Shown here one piece after another: positions 21,521 to 31,442 of a stretch of DNA of 64,000 bases. The position numbers and the translations under genes are program-made. Origin of the DNA: JADJVL01 sp046331545. Lineage in GTDB: Bacteria; Acidobacteriota; Holophagae; Holophagales; Holophagaceae. Under the pieces are notes generated by a model. The model had not been told where the DNA came from. It did no database searches and saw only the letters and a list, made by a program, of their open reading frames with translations. The stretch lies in contig JAXLQR010000002.1 of the NCBI GenBank assembly GCA_046331545.1, positions 2,790,001 to 2,854,000 on the forward strand, in the 5' to 3' direction. Each line of letters begins with the position of its first letter. Positions within the stretch are counted from its first letter, which is position 1.

Positions 21521-22000
21521 ATGGCCCGGCCCGCCGATCCGCTCCGAGCCCATCTGGCCAGGTTCCTCGACTGGGAGGACGCCCACGCCGGTTTCGAGGC
21601 CGTCACCAAGGGCGTGCCGCCGAAGCTTCGCGGGGCTCGTCCCCGGGGGCTGCCCTACTCGCTGTGGGAGCTGCTCGAGCACCTGCGCCTGGCCCAGGCG
21701 GACATCCTGGACTTCTGCGTAAACCCGGGCTACGAGGAGAAGGCGTGGCCGGCGGACTACTGGCCGCCGACACCCGAGCCGCCGGACGGGAAGGCCTGGG
21801 CCGCCTCCCTCGCGGCCGTGAAGGCGGACCGCAAGGCCCTCCTGGACCTGCTCGGGGACCCGCACCTGGACCTCTTCGCCACCATCCCCCACGGCCAGGG
21901 CCAGACCTACCTGCGCGAGTTCCTGCTGGTGGCCGACCACAACGCGTTCCACCTGGGCCAGATGCTCGTGGTGCGCCGACTGCTGGGGGCCTGGGGCTGA
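21521..22000 (+). CDS. DinB-like four-helix protein
   Basis: About 159 residues with the DinB/YfiT pattern: LLEHLRLAQ and the C-terminal LLVADHNAFHLGQMLVVRR supply the metal-binding histidines of the four-helix bundle. Many such proteins are divalent-metal-binding hydrolases or thiol-dependent transferases, so the exact reaction is open. ATG 21521 is chosen; a GTG at 21515 overlapping the ppdK stop is equally possible. The close spacing suggests co-transcription with ppdK. Confidence 0.75.
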   Translation: MARPADPLRAHLARFLDWEDAHAGFEAVTKGVPPKLRGARPRGLPYSLWELLEHLRLAQADILDFCVNPGYEEKAWPADYWPPTPEPPDGKAWAASLAAVKADRKALLDLLGDPHLDLFATIPHGQGQTYLREFLLVADHNAFHLGQMLVVRRLLGAWG

Positions 22001-22020
22001 GCGCCTCGGCTACACTGGAA

Positions 22021-22048
22021 GGGCCGCGCCCCGCGCGGCCTTTTTTTC
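22021..22048 (+). terminator. Intrinsic terminator-like hairpin between dinB-like gene and ettA
   Basis: GGCCGCG-CCCCG-CGCGGCC is followed by seven T residues. It lies only about 11 nt before the ettA start and just after a TACACT motif (22010-22015), so it may end the ppdK unit or sit in the ettA leader. Confidence 0.75.
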
Positions 22049-22058
22049 GAGCGAGCGC

Positions 22059-23756
<1,698 letters not shown>

Positions 23757-23762
23757 CCAGCC

Positions 23763-24161
23763 TCAGAGCAGCTGGACGTCCTTCGCGGAGGCCGTGACCA
23801 CGAAGCAGCGCTCGTTGTTGGAATCCCCGTCCGCGGGGATCAGGAAGAAGCCCGGCCGGTTGGGCTGGTAGCCCTGGGTGGTGCCCGCGAGGGTCTCGCC
23901 GTCCTTGAAGTGCACGACGACCTTGCGGCCGGGGGCCAGCTTCCCGTGCTCGAAGTCGTTCACCTTCTGGTGGTCGGGCCGGCCGCCGAGGGTCTTCACG
24001 AAGAAGAGCGCCTTGAGGTCCGAGACGAGGATCTCGAGGGCCTTCGCGCCCGGGGGCGCGTCATCCGGCGCCAGGTGGAACTGCTCCTTGGCGGGCAGGA
24101 AGTCGTTGGTCCGGCCCTTGATGATCCGGCCGTCCTTGAAGCGGGCCACCACCTGGTTCAT
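23763..24161 (-). CDS. Small protein of two tandem beta-modules, function unknown
   Basis: A 132-residue protein with an evident internal duplication. VVARFKDGRIIKGRTNDFLP at the N-terminus and VVVHFKDGETLAGTTQGYQP about 75 residues later share VVxxFKDGxxxxGxTxxxxP. Each half resembles a small barrel, PilZ- or Sm-like in outline, but I cannot assign a family. Start ATG 24161 is preceded on the minus strand by GGAGCGACGG, a good ribosome-binding site. Convergent with ettA, 6 nt apart. Confidence 0.65.
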   Translation of the reverse strand: MNQVVARFKDGRIIKGRTNDFLPAKEQFHLAPDDAPPGAKALEILVSDLKALFFVKTLGGRPDHQKVNDFEHGKLAPGRKVVVHFKDGETLAGTTQGYQPNRPGFFLIPADGDSNNERCFVVTASAKDVQLL

Positions 24162-24296
24162 CCGTCGCTCCTTCCGGGGTCCCCGCCCCGCCGCCCTGGC
24201 CTTGTCCTGGAATGCTGGCCTGGATGGTACCAGGGCACCGATAGGCGGGCCGGGGCGCCGGCGCTACCGTGGAGCGGACGAGGGGGTCGGGACGCG

Positions 24297-24875
24297 ATGA
24301 GACTGCTGCTGGGCGCCTTCCCGCCGGAACTGGGTCCCTACGTGGAGGCCCCGCCGCCCGGCTGGCGAATGGCGAGCACGGGCATCGGCGCCCTGCTCGC
24401 GGCGGCCGCCACCGCGCGCCTGGTGGAGGAGCTGCGTCCGGAGCGGGTGCTCTTCGTGGGGACCTGCGGGCACTACGACGACCGGCTGCGGGTCGGGGAC
24501 CACCTCTTCGCCGCCGAGGCCCTGTCCTCCAGCCTCGCCGAGTGCCGGGGCGAGGCCTACCGGCCGGCCCTCGAGCGCACGCGGTGGCCCGCCACCTGGG
24601 AGCTTCCCCTGCCGGGGCACGGGGTCGTGGTGCCGCCGGCCATCACGCGGACCACCGAGGGCGCGGGCCTCCTGGGAAGGCTGGGCGCGGCGGAGCACCT
24701 CGAGCTTACGGGAGTCTACGCGGCCTGCCACGCCGTGGAGGTTCCCGTGGGCGCGGCCCTCGCGGTGGTCAACGCCGTGGGACCCGAAGCCCAGGCGCAG
24801 TGGCGGGCGAACCACGCCCAGGGCAGCCTGGACCTGCTCCGCCATCTCAGGGACCTCGGCGTCCTGCCGGCCTGA
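24297..24875 (+). CDS. Nucleoside phosphorylase/nucleosidase-like protein
   Basis: A 192-residue protein resembling the PNP/MTAN (nucleoside phosphorylase) superfamily: STGIGALLAAAATARLVEEL and VLFVGTCGHYDDRLRVGDHLF correspond to the glycine-rich and product-binding regions, and EVPVGAALAVVNAVG matches the late conserved strand. It could be a methylthioadenosine/adenosylhomocysteine or futalosine nucleosidase, but it is shorter than the usual 230 residues and lacks a clear diagnostic acid. Its 3' end overlaps the comEC end by 29 nt on the opposite strand. Confidence 0.6.
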   Translation: MRLLLGAFPPELGPYVEAPPPGWRMASTGIGALLAAAATARLVEELRPERVLFVGTCGHYDDRLRVGDHLFAAEALSSSLAECRGEAYRPALERTRWPATWELPLPGHGVVVPPAITRTTEGAGLLGRLGAAEHLELTGVYAACHAVEVPVGAALAVVNAVGPEAQAQWRANHAQGSLDLLRHLRDLGVLPA

Positions 24876-27192
24876 CCAGCTCCGACGCGCCGCGGCCGTC
24901 CTCCACGCGCCACCCGCCCGGAACCGCCAGGACCCGCACGCCCAGGGATGGGCCCGAGACCCGGGGCGGTTCCAGGCCAAGGGTCCGGAAGGCCTGGAGG
25001 GTCTCGGGGTGGGGATGGCCGAAGCGGTTCCGCCGCCCGGCGGTGGCCAGGGTGAGGTCCGGACGGAGGGCCTCGAGCCAGGCCGGGTCGCTGCTGCTGC
25101 GGCTGCCGTGATGCCCGGCCTTGAGGAGGGTGCCACCCGGCCAGGGGCCGGGATCCCCCAGCGCGAGGAGGTCCCGTTCCTGGATGGCCAGCGCGTCCCC
25201 CATCAGCCAGAGCCTCCGGTCCCGCCAGGTCACCCGGAGCACCAGGGAGACCATGTTCGCGTCCTGGAGGGCCTCCAGGTCCAGGGGTGAGGGCGGCCAT
25301 CGTGCGTCGAGGACGGCTTCACCCCGGGTCCAGCCCTGCCCCCGGTTCACGGGGATGGCGGGCGTGTCGGAGGGCCTGAAGGGTTCCCACGGGGCGGGAT
25401 CCCGCAGGGCCGGAACCCTCGCTTCCCCCACGGGCCAGAGGCGCGCCAGGGTCCTCCAGCCGCCCGCGTGGTCACCGTGGGGATGGGTCACCACCAGGTC
25501 CAGGGGCTCCCGGACGCCCCGGCGGCTCAGTGCCTTCACGATGCGCCGGGCCGCCCAGGGACTGCCTCCGGTGTCCACCAGGGTCGCGGCCGCGCCGGGG
25601 TTCCTGAGCAGGAGCGCGTCCCCCTGGCCGACATCGATGGCCTCGAGCTCGAGGGTGGAGGGCGCGCGGCCCGTGCCCCGGAGGACCACGAGCGCCGCGG
25701 AGGCGAGCAGCGCCGCCACCAGGAGGGCGCGGGTCCGGCGGAGGACCGCCCGGGCGTGGGCCAGGGCGGGCCAGGCAGTGGCGAGGAGCAGCCAGGGCGC
25801 GAGCACGGCGGTGCAGAGGGGCTGGAGCCCCGCGAAGCGGGGCATCAGGGCGGTGCCGGTCCAGGCGAGCAGGGCCCCCGTCGCGTGGGTCAGCCCGGGG
25901 ACGGGGACCAGGGTCAGCAGGAGGCACAGAGGCGTCAGGGCCGCGACGGCGGGAAGGACCACGAGGTTGGCGAGCACGCCCCACTTGGGAACCCCTCCGA
26001 AGAGCAGGGCGACCAGGGGCAGGGTGCTCAGCCAGGGGGCGGTGAGCCGGGCCGCCGGCGCGGCGGCGGGACCCAGCAGGGGGGCCAGCAGGCCCGCGAG
26101 CGGCTCCGCCCCCCAGAGCAGGCCCAGCAGCGCCCACCACGCGAGGAGGAAGCCGGGGTCGCAGCCCGCTCCGGGGTGGGCGAGGAGCCAGAGGAGGAGG
26201 GCCCCGTGCAGGGTGAGGACGGGGGGCAGGCGCCAGCCCTCCGTGCGCCCCAGGATCCACGCGAGGCCCATCAGCAGGCCGCGCCACACAGGGGCGGAGA
26301 GACCCACGGCCAGGGCGTAGGCCAGCCCGCCCAGGGCCGCGGCCAGGGCGGCGAGCCGGGGTCGCCGGCGGAGGACGCGCCGAGCCAGGAGCTCGAGCGC
26401 GGCGATGACGAGGCTCACCTGGAGCCCCGACACCACGAGGATGTGGAGGGTCCCGCTTTCCGCGAAGGGCGTGAGGGATTCCTCGTCCACCACCGGCAGG
26501 CCCAGGGCCAGGGCCCCCCACAGATCCCGGGCCGGCCCCGGTTCCAGGGGCAGGGCCTCGAAGCGACGGCGGACCCAGGTCTTCCAGGCCAGGGTCAGGG
26601 AGGGCCGGGCGGGTCCCAGCGTCGCGAGCTCGAGCGCCGAGGCGAGCCGGGCGCGCCGGGGCATCCCGTCGCTGCGGGCCCGCCAGAGCGGCCGCTCGGG
26701 GAGGAAGCGCGGGGCGGGGTCCACCGGCCTCAGGTCCTCCAGGAAGGCCACCGGGGTGCCGGGCCCGGGCGCGGGCTCGCCCTCGAGGGGGAGGGCCACC
26801 GGAAGCTCCAGCCCGGCGACCTCGGGAGGGGCCGTGAGGTGGATCCGTCCCTCCCTCCGCGTGCCGGCGGGCGTCCAGGGCTCCGCGACGAGGCCCTCCA
26901 CCCGGAGGGGGCCTTCGGGCAGCCGCCGCTCCCAGCGCGCCCTCAGCGCCAGGTGGCCGCAGCACCCCCACGCGAGGGCGAGGGCGAGGGGCAGGACGGC
27001 AAACCTCGTGCGCAGGAGGGGGGAGGCCAGCAGCACGACCGCCCACCCGCCGACCTGGAGCCCGACGGGGAGATGGCCGTCCCACGCTTCCGGGAGGAGC
27101 CACGGGACCGCGCAGGCTGCCAGGAGCGCCCAGGGCAGCGCCCACAGGGCGGGGGACCCGACCCGACGCCACAGGGCTTCCCGGCTGAGCAT
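24847..27192 (-). CDS. comEC: DNA internalization competence protein ComEC/Rec2
   Basis: A 781-residue membrane protein forming the inner-membrane DNA channel of natural transformation. The N-terminus has several transmembrane segments, followed by a DUF4131-like region, then the ComEC competence domain (LHILVVSGLQVSLVIAALELLARR, residues about 245-470) with multiple helices. The C-terminal metallo-beta-lactamase domain carries VVTHPHGDHAGGW and the later KAGHHGSRSSS motif. TACAAG six nt before the ATG may be a leaderless promoter. It suggests, but does not prove, competence. Confidence 0.92.
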   Translation of the reverse strand: MLSREALWRRVGSPALWALPWALLAACAVPWLLPEAWDGHLPVGLQVGGWAVVLLASPLLRTRFAVLPLALALAWGCCGHLALRARWERRLPEGPLRVEGLVAEPWTPAGTRREGRIHLTAPPEVAGLELPVALPLEGEPAPGPGTPVAFLEDLRPVDPAPRFLPERPLWRARSDGMPRRARLASALELATLGPARPSLTLAWKTWVRRRFEALPLEPGPARDLWGALALGLPVVDEESLTPFAESGTLHILVVSGLQVSLVIAALELLARRVLRRRPRLAALAAALGGLAYALAVGLSAPVWRGLLMGLAWILGRTEGWRLPPVLTLHGALLLWLLAHPGAGCDPGFLLAWWALLGLLWGAEPLAGLLAPLLGPAAAPAARLTAPWLSTLPLVALLFGGVPKWGVLANLVVLPAVAALTPLCLLLTLVPVPGLTHATGALLAWTGTALMPRFAGLQPLCTAVLAPWLLLATAWPALAHARAVLRRTRALLVAALLASAALVVLRGTGRAPSTLELEAIDVGQGDALLLRNPGAAATLVDTGGSPWAARRIVKALSRRGVREPLDLVVTHPHGDHAGGWRTLARLWPVGEARVPALRDPAPWEPFRPSDTPAIPVNRGQGWTRGEAVLDARWPPSPLDLEALQDANMVSLVLRVTWRDRRLWLMGDALAIQERDLLALGDPGPWPGGTLLKAGHHGSRSSSDPAWLEALRPDLTLATAGRRNRFGHPHPETLQAFRTLGLEPPRVSGPSLGVRVLAVPGGWRVEDGRGASELVRPAGRRGP

Positions 27193-27287
27193 CCCATCCT
27201 TGTACCAGAGCGACCCCGGGACCTTGCCTTGACAAGCGCCCCCCCAGGGTGGAGCCTCGGCAACGCCCCCACCCGCGAGAACCGCCC

Positions 27288-28034
27288 ATGCGCACCCGCC
27301 CCCCTCCGCGCCCGGTCCGGACCGGGCTCGCCTGCCTTCTCTGCGCGGCAGGGCCGGCCCTGGCCGCCTGGTCCCCGAAGGTCCACGAGGCCCAGTCCCG
27401 CCTCGCGCTCCGGATGGTGCCTCCGAAGCTCCACGAGCTCCTCAAGCCCCACCAGGCCGCCCTGCTCGCCACGGCCCGGGGCCAGGCCAACGACAACCCT
27501 CCCTCGGTGGACGAGGTGGAGGAGCAGTTCCGACGCATCGTGTCCCTCAGCGAAGCCAAGGCGCCCCTGGATCGCCTCGCCGCCGAACTCGGCGTGCTGG
27601 CCCACCAGGTCCAGCTCCTGTCGGATCCCTCGGCCACCCAGGGCGTCACGGCCCTCCGGGAGGTCTTCGAGGCCTACACCGACGGACGGTTCAAGGACCT
27701 CGTCCTCACCCGGGAGCCCTTCTGGGCGGCCCGGGCCCCGCTGGACCCGCACCCGCCCCTCCTGCAGCTGGCCCGGACGAAGCTCGAGCGCCACGCGCAC
27801 CTGGCCGAGCACTTCGACGCCTCCACGGGCCGTTCCATTGGACCCTGGGATGAATTGAGCGTGCCCTACGCCCAGATGCAGCTGGCTTTTTCCAGCGGCG
27901 TGAACGCCACGGCCAACCTCTGGACCCTGCTCTGGCGGGCCGTCGGCGACCTGTGGCTGGATCCCCGTTCCCGCGACCAGCGGAACCTTTCGACCCAGGT
28001 TCCGGTCCAACCGGCACAGGATCCCGGCCCCTAG
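27288..28034 (+). CDS. Secreted protein resembling the zinc-dependent phospholipase C/P1 nuclease fold
   Basis: A 248-residue protein with a signal peptide (ACLLCAAGPALA-AW). The mature N-terminus WSPKVHEAQSRLALRMVP and the later LGVLAHQVQLLSDP stretch resemble the Trp/His and HxxxD metal-binding motifs of the zinc-dependent phospholipase C/S1-P1 nuclease superfamily, spaced about right. Several family histidines are not evident, so it may be a divergent or non-catalytic member. A GTG at 27249 is an alternative start. Located 67 nt before the pseudokinase gene. Confidence 0.45.
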   Translation: MRTRPPPRPVRTGLACLLCAAGPALAAWSPKVHEAQSRLALRMVPPKLHELLKPHQAALLATARGQANDNPPSVDEVEEQFRRIVSLSEAKAPLDRLAAELGVLAHQVQLLSDPSATQGVTALREVFEAYTDGRFKDLVLTREPFWAARAPLDPHPPLLQLARTKLERHAHLAEHFDASTGRSIGPWDELSVPYAQMQLAFSSGVNATANLWTLLWRAVGDLWLDPRSRDQRNLSTQVPVQPAQDPGP

Positions 28035-28101
28035 GTTTTTCGACCCTCCGGGACTATCTTTGTGATCTCGCATCGCGACTTAACTTCGGGGAGCGCCTTC
28101 C

Positions 28102-29967
28102 ATGGCCAACTACACGCGGCTCGGTTCCTACCTCCTGGCGAGCGAACTCACGGCTGATCCCATCGGCCGGATCCACCGCGGCATCGTCACCGTCGGCGGC
28201 AACTTCGACCGCCACGTCCTCGTCCGGACCTTCTTCGAGGAGATCCTGGGCGCGGGGTTCGCGCCCAAGCTCGCGGAGGCCTCGAAGATCCTTCCCCAGC
28301 TCGGCGGGTCCAAGGCCTTCGGGATGAACTACCGCATCGAGACGGGGAACCCGCCCCACGTCGTCTGCGATTACGTCCCCGGCCGCAGTCTCGCGCAGCT
28401 CCTCGACAAGGCGAAGCACGAGCAGATCCCCTTCGGCGTGGACCACGCCCTCTCCGTGCTCCAGGGCATCGCCCAGGGCATCATCCAGCTCCACGGCAAG
28501 GGGCTCAGCCACGGGCTGCTCTCCACCCACAGCGTCTGGGTGAGCTTCGAGGGCGCCGCGCAGATCCTGGACGCGCCCTTCAGCGGCATCCTCCACGGGC
28601 TGATGCCGAAGCTGCCCGTCACGCAGACCTCGCTCCAGTCCTACCTGAAGGACGGCCTGAACCCCCTCCAGCAGGACTTCTACAGCCTGGGCGCCATCCT
28701 CTACGAGCTGCTCACGCTGGACCGACTCCCCACGATGGGGGATCCCGGACCGTTCGTGCAGCGGGCGACCCTCAAGGCGGCCCAGGAGGACACGCCGGTG
28801 CCCCCGGAGATCCAGAACCTCATGGTGAGGCTCCTCGGCTTCGCGCAGCCCTTCGACAGCGTCGGCGCCTTCAACGCCGAGCTCGAACGCGTGCTCTACG
28901 ACGGGGACTACAGCCCCACCACGTTCAACATGGCCTTCTTCATGCACACGCTGTTCCGGGAGGAGAACGACAAGGACGGCGCGGGCGTGAAGGCGGAGCA
29001 GGCCGACAATTACGCCGCCTACGCCATGGTCGCCTCCGGCGAGGGGCGCGGAGGGGAGGCCCACGCCGTGGACTTCGCCCAGGAGGAGGTGAAGTCCAAG
29101 AACAAGATCCTCGTCTTCGGCGGGGCCGCCGCGGCGCTGGTGATCGCGATCCTCGGCTTCCTGGCCTTCCGCCCCAAGGGCGAGAGCGAAGAGGTCAAGA
29201 AGATGCGCGAGACCCTCGCGCTCCTCCAGCAGCAGAAGGCCGAGGAGGACGCGAAGAAGGCCGCCCTCGCGGGCCAGGCCGAGGCGGCCAAGGCCAAGCA
29301 GGAGGAGCTGAAGCGGCAGGCCTCCGAGATGAAGGACGCCACCGAGAAGGCCAAGCTCCTCGAGCAGCTCGAGAAGGAGAAGCAGAAGCAGGCCGAGATC
29401 GAGCGGCAGCAGCGCGAGCTCGAGGAGTCCCGCCGGAAGCGCGAGCAGGCCCTGAGAGAGCAGCAGGAGAAGCTCATCGCCGCCAAGGCCACTCCGGCCC
29501 CGCCCCCGGCCCCGAAGCCCGAGCCGCCGAAGCCGGAACCGCCGAAGCCCACCGCCGCCGCTCCCGCGCCCACGCCCGCGGCGACCCCCGCGGCGACACC
29601 GGTCCCCCCGCCCCCCGCGCCCACGCCGACGCCACAGCCCGCCGCCGCCTCCGCGCCCCAGGTGGTGGAGGAGACGCCCGTCAGGATCGTCACCAAGGCC
29701 GGCGCCATCTTCCCCGCGCGGGCCAAGCTGCAGCGCTGGGAGGCCAACCGGGCCCACATGGTGCGCCTCAAGGTCTTCGTGGACAGCAACGGCAAGCCCC
29801 AGAAGTTCAACATCCTCGAAGGCGTGCCCGGCCCCTGGGGCTTCGACGAGGCGGCCCAGGACGCCGCGGCCCGCAGCACCTTCTCGCCCGCCATGCGCGA
29901 CGGCAAGCCGGTGGGGGGCTGGATCGAGTTCACCGTCACCTTCCAGGCCCAGTTCGGCGGACGCTAG
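28102..29967 (+). CDS. Pseudokinase-coiled coil-TonB C-terminal fusion protein
   Basis: A 621-residue inner-membrane protein in four parts. Residues 1-280 are a serine/threonine kinase-like domain with GRSLAQLLDKA, a SHGLLSTHS loop in place of HRDxxxxN, DAP (157-159) in place of DFG, and a retained QDFYSLGAILYELLT helix; the VAIK lysine is also missing (HVLVRTF). It is thus a predicted pseudokinase. Residues 336-356 form one transmembrane helix. Residues about 362-470 are a charged coiled coil, and 475-530 are Pro/Ala-rich. Residues 535-621 match a TonB C-terminal domain (IFPARAKLQRWEANR, MVRLKVFVDSNGKPQ). Start ATG 28102 follows GGGGAG. Kinase would be cytoplasmic and TonB domain periplasmic. 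Confidence 0.8.
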   Translation: MANYTRLGSYLLASELTADPIGRIHRGIVTVGGNFDRHVLVRTFFEEILGAGFAPKLAEASKILPQLGGSKAFGMNYRIETGNPPHVVCDYVPGRSLAQLLDKAKHEQIPFGVDHALSVLQGIAQGIIQLHGKGLSHGLLSTHSVWVSFEGAAQILDAPFSGILHGLMPKLPVTQTSLQSYLKDGLNPLQQDFYSLGAILYELLTLDRLPTMGDPGPFVQRATLKAAQEDTPVPPEIQNLMVRLLGFAQPFDSVGAFNAELERVLYDGDYSPTTFNMAFFMHTLFREENDKDGAGVKAEQADNYAAYAMVASGEGRGGEAHAVDFAQEEVKSKNKILVFGGAAAALVIAILGFLAFRPKGESEEVKKMRETLALLQQQKAEEDAKKAALAGQAEAAKAKQEELKRQASEMKDATEKAKLLEQLEKEKQKQAEIERQQRELEESRRKREQALREQQEKLIAAKATPAPPPAPKPEPPKPEPPKPTAAAPAPTPAATPAATPVPPPPAPTPTPQPAAASAPQVVEETPVRIVTKAGAIFPARAKLQRWEANRAHMVRLKVFVDSNGKPQKFNILEGVPGPWGFDEAAQDAAARSTFSPAMRDGKPVGGWIEFTVTFQAQFGGR

Positions 29968-29990
29968 GACCCCCGGGACTCGGCCCGCCC

Positions 29991-30015
29991 GCCGCCCCCG
30001 TGTCCCGGGGGCGGC
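29991..30015. terminator. Hairpin between convergent genes
   Basis: GCCGCCCCCG and CGGGGGCGGC form a 10-bp stem around TGTCC, between the stops of the TonB-fusion gene and rnhA. No T-run, so termination is likely but unproven in both directions. Confidence 0.5.
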
Positions 30016-30021
30016 GCCGTC

Positions 30022-30480
30022 TCAGGCGCTGCCGTTCCGGGCCGCGCCGTTGGCCAGGCGGTCCACCCGCTCGTTCTCGGGATGTCCGGCGTGGCCGCGC
30101 ACCCACCTCGTTTCGACCCTGTGGCGCGCCGCTTCCCTGTCCAGGGCCTGCCAGAGGTCGGCGTTGAGCACCGGCTGGCCGTCGGCCTTCCGCCAGCCCT
30201 TCCGTTTCCATCCCGGCAGCCATTCGGCGAGGCCCTTGAGCACGTACTGGCTGTCGCACCAGAGGCGCACGTCGCAGGGGCGGACCAGGGCCCGGAGGCC
30301 CTCCAGGGCGGCGGTGAGCTCCATGCGGTTGTTGGTGGTGTCCGCCTCGAAGCCCGAGGCCTCCTTCTCGACGTCGCCCTTCGACGTGCGGGTGCGCAGC
30401 AGGTAGGCCCAGCCGCCGGGCCCCGGGTTCCCGAGGCAGGCGCCGTCGCAGTAGAGGTCCACTTCCGTTCTCGAGGCCAT
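30022..30480 (-). CDS. rnhA: Ribonuclease HI
   Basis: A 152-residue RNase HI that cuts RNA in RNA-DNA hybrids. The DEDD catalytic set is visible: YCDGACLGNPGPGGW (Asp), NNRMELTAAL (Glu), LWCDSQYV (Asp) and NERVDRLAN (Asp), with the basic-protrusion WKRKGWRKADGQPV. Start ATG 30480 is chosen over the upstream open frame. TACCGT lies 7 nt before the ATG on this strand and overlaps the -10-like box of divergent moaE. Confidence 0.95.
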   Translation of the reverse strand: MASRTEVDLYCDGACLGNPGPGGWAYLLRTRTSKGDVEKEASGFEADTTNNRMELTAALEGLRALVRPCDVRLWCDSQYVLKGLAEWLPGWKRKGWRKADGQPVLNADLWQALDREAARHRVETRWVRGHAGHPENERVDRLANGAARNGSA

Positions 30481-30487
30481 GGCTTCC

Positions 30488-30497
30488 ACGGTAGCGT
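30488..30497. promoter_or_regulatory. Overlapping divergent -10-like boxes for rnhA and moaE
   Basis: ACGGTAGCGT carries TACCGT on the minus strand (7 nt before the rnhA ATG) and TAGCGT on the plus strand (5 nt before the moaE ATG). The two boxes share bases 30492-30493, so polymerase could serve only one direction at a time. Confidence 0.45.
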
Positions 30498-30502
30498 GGG
30501 AC

Positions 30503-30949
30503 ATGGTCCCTGAACCCGTCCCGCCCGTGGTCCGCGTCCAGGAGGCGCCCCTCGACGCCGGGGCGCTGCGGGCCGCCGCGGCCGATCCCGCCGCCGGGGC
30601 CGTGGTGGTCTTCGAGGGCACCGCGCGGGACCACCACGAGGGCCAGGCGGTTGAAGACCTGGCCTACGAGGCCTACGCCCCCATGGCCGAGGCCGAGCTG
30701 GCCCGCCTCCGGAGCGAGGCGATGGCGCGCTTCGGGCTCCGCCGCTGCTTCATCCACCACCGCACGGGCGTGGTGCCCCTCCTCGAGGCCGCCGTGGTCA
30801 TCGTCACGGCCTCGGCCCACCGGAAGGAGGCCTTCGAGTCCGCCCGGTGGCTGATGGACCGCATCAAGGAGACGGTGCCCATCTGGAAGCGGGAACGGTA
30901 CCGGCAGGGCGGCGAGGCCTGGGTGGAAGGCCAGGTCCGCCGGACCTGA
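30503..30949 (+). CDS. moaE: Molybdopterin synthase catalytic subunit MoaE
   Basis: A 148-residue MoaE that, with MoaD, adds dithiolene sulfur to precursor Z in molybdenum cofactor synthesis. Motifs: VVFEGTARDHHEGQ, the HHRTGVVPLLEAAVVIVTASAHRKEAF core, and the catalytic ETVPIWKRERY region. No Shine-Dalgarno; a -10-like box lies 5 nt upstream. No moaD or other moa gene in the window. Confidence 0.93.
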   Translation: MVPEPVPPVVRVQEAPLDAGALRAAAADPAAGAVVVFEGTARDHHEGQAVEDLAYEAYAPMAEAELARLRSEAMARFGLRRCFIHHRTGVVPLLEAAVVIVTASAHRKEAFESARWLMDRIKETVPIWKRERYRQGGEAWVEGQVRRT

Positions 30950-31033
30950 GGCCCCAGGCCGGAATCACCGAGATATTCCTGGATTCCACCGCGTCCCGGC
31001 CCCATGCTGGAGGACTTGCGCGAGGAGCGAACC

Positions 31034-31381
31034 ATGGCTCACGAAGGCCACGAGCACGGACCGGACTGCAACCACGAGCACGACGATTCCTTCGAGATCG
31101 AGGTCGTGGAGCTCGAGGACGAGAACGGCGAGAAGGAGGAGTTCGCCATCCTCGAGGAGGTGGACTTCGAAGGCCGCCACTTCTGCGTCCTGGCGCCGCT
31201 GCAGGAGGTCCAGGCCCAGAGCGAGGGCAAGCTCAGCGAGGAGGAGGGACTCTCCCTCGAGATCTTCGAGGTGAAGGACGACATGTTCACGCCCCTCGAG
31301 GACGAGGAGCTGGCCGAGCGCCTCATGACCCACCTGGACGAGATGGCCGCCAAGCTCGCCGAAGAAGAGGACAAGGACTGA
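31034..31381 (+). CDS. DUF1292-type acidic protein with His-rich N-terminus
   Basis: A 115-residue acidic protein. The first 17 residues (HEGHEHGPDCNHEHDD) are rich in His and Cys and look like a metal-binding tail. Residues about 20-75 match DUF1292: IEVVELEDENGEKEEFAILEEVDFEGRHFCVLAPL. Start ATG 31034 follows GAGGAGCGA. It is 61 nt upstream of larC, whose product handles nickel, so a metal-delivery role is conceivable but is inference. Confidence 0.75.
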   Translation: MAHEGHEHGPDCNHEHDDSFEIEVVELEDENGEKEEFAILEEVDFEGRHFCVLAPLQEVQAQSEGKLSEEEGLSLEIFEVKDDMFTPLEDEELAERLMTHLDEMAAKLAEEEDKD

Positions 31382-31403
31382 CCGGCTAGAATCGTCTCGA
31401 GCG

Positions 31404-31431
31404 AGGCCCCCGCTCGGGGGCCTCGCGCTTT
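31404..31431 (+). terminator. Hairpin between DUF1292 gene and larC
   Basis: GAGGCCCCC-GCTC-GGGGGCCTC extended by GCGAG/CTCGC forms a strong stem. Only GCGCTTTCT follows, a weak tail. It sits just after TAGAAT (31387-31392) and before the larC GTG, so it could also be a larC leader structure. Confidence 0.6.
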
Positions 31432-31442
31432 CTGGAGCGGGC

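Noticed and set aside
25468..27858. 796-codon plus-strand frame opposite comEC
   Set aside because: Gly/Gln/Arg/Pro-rich shadow of comEC with no domain.
27288..28034. Firm call as phospholipase C
   Set aside because: Only part of the metal-ligand pattern is visible, so only a fold resemblance is reported.
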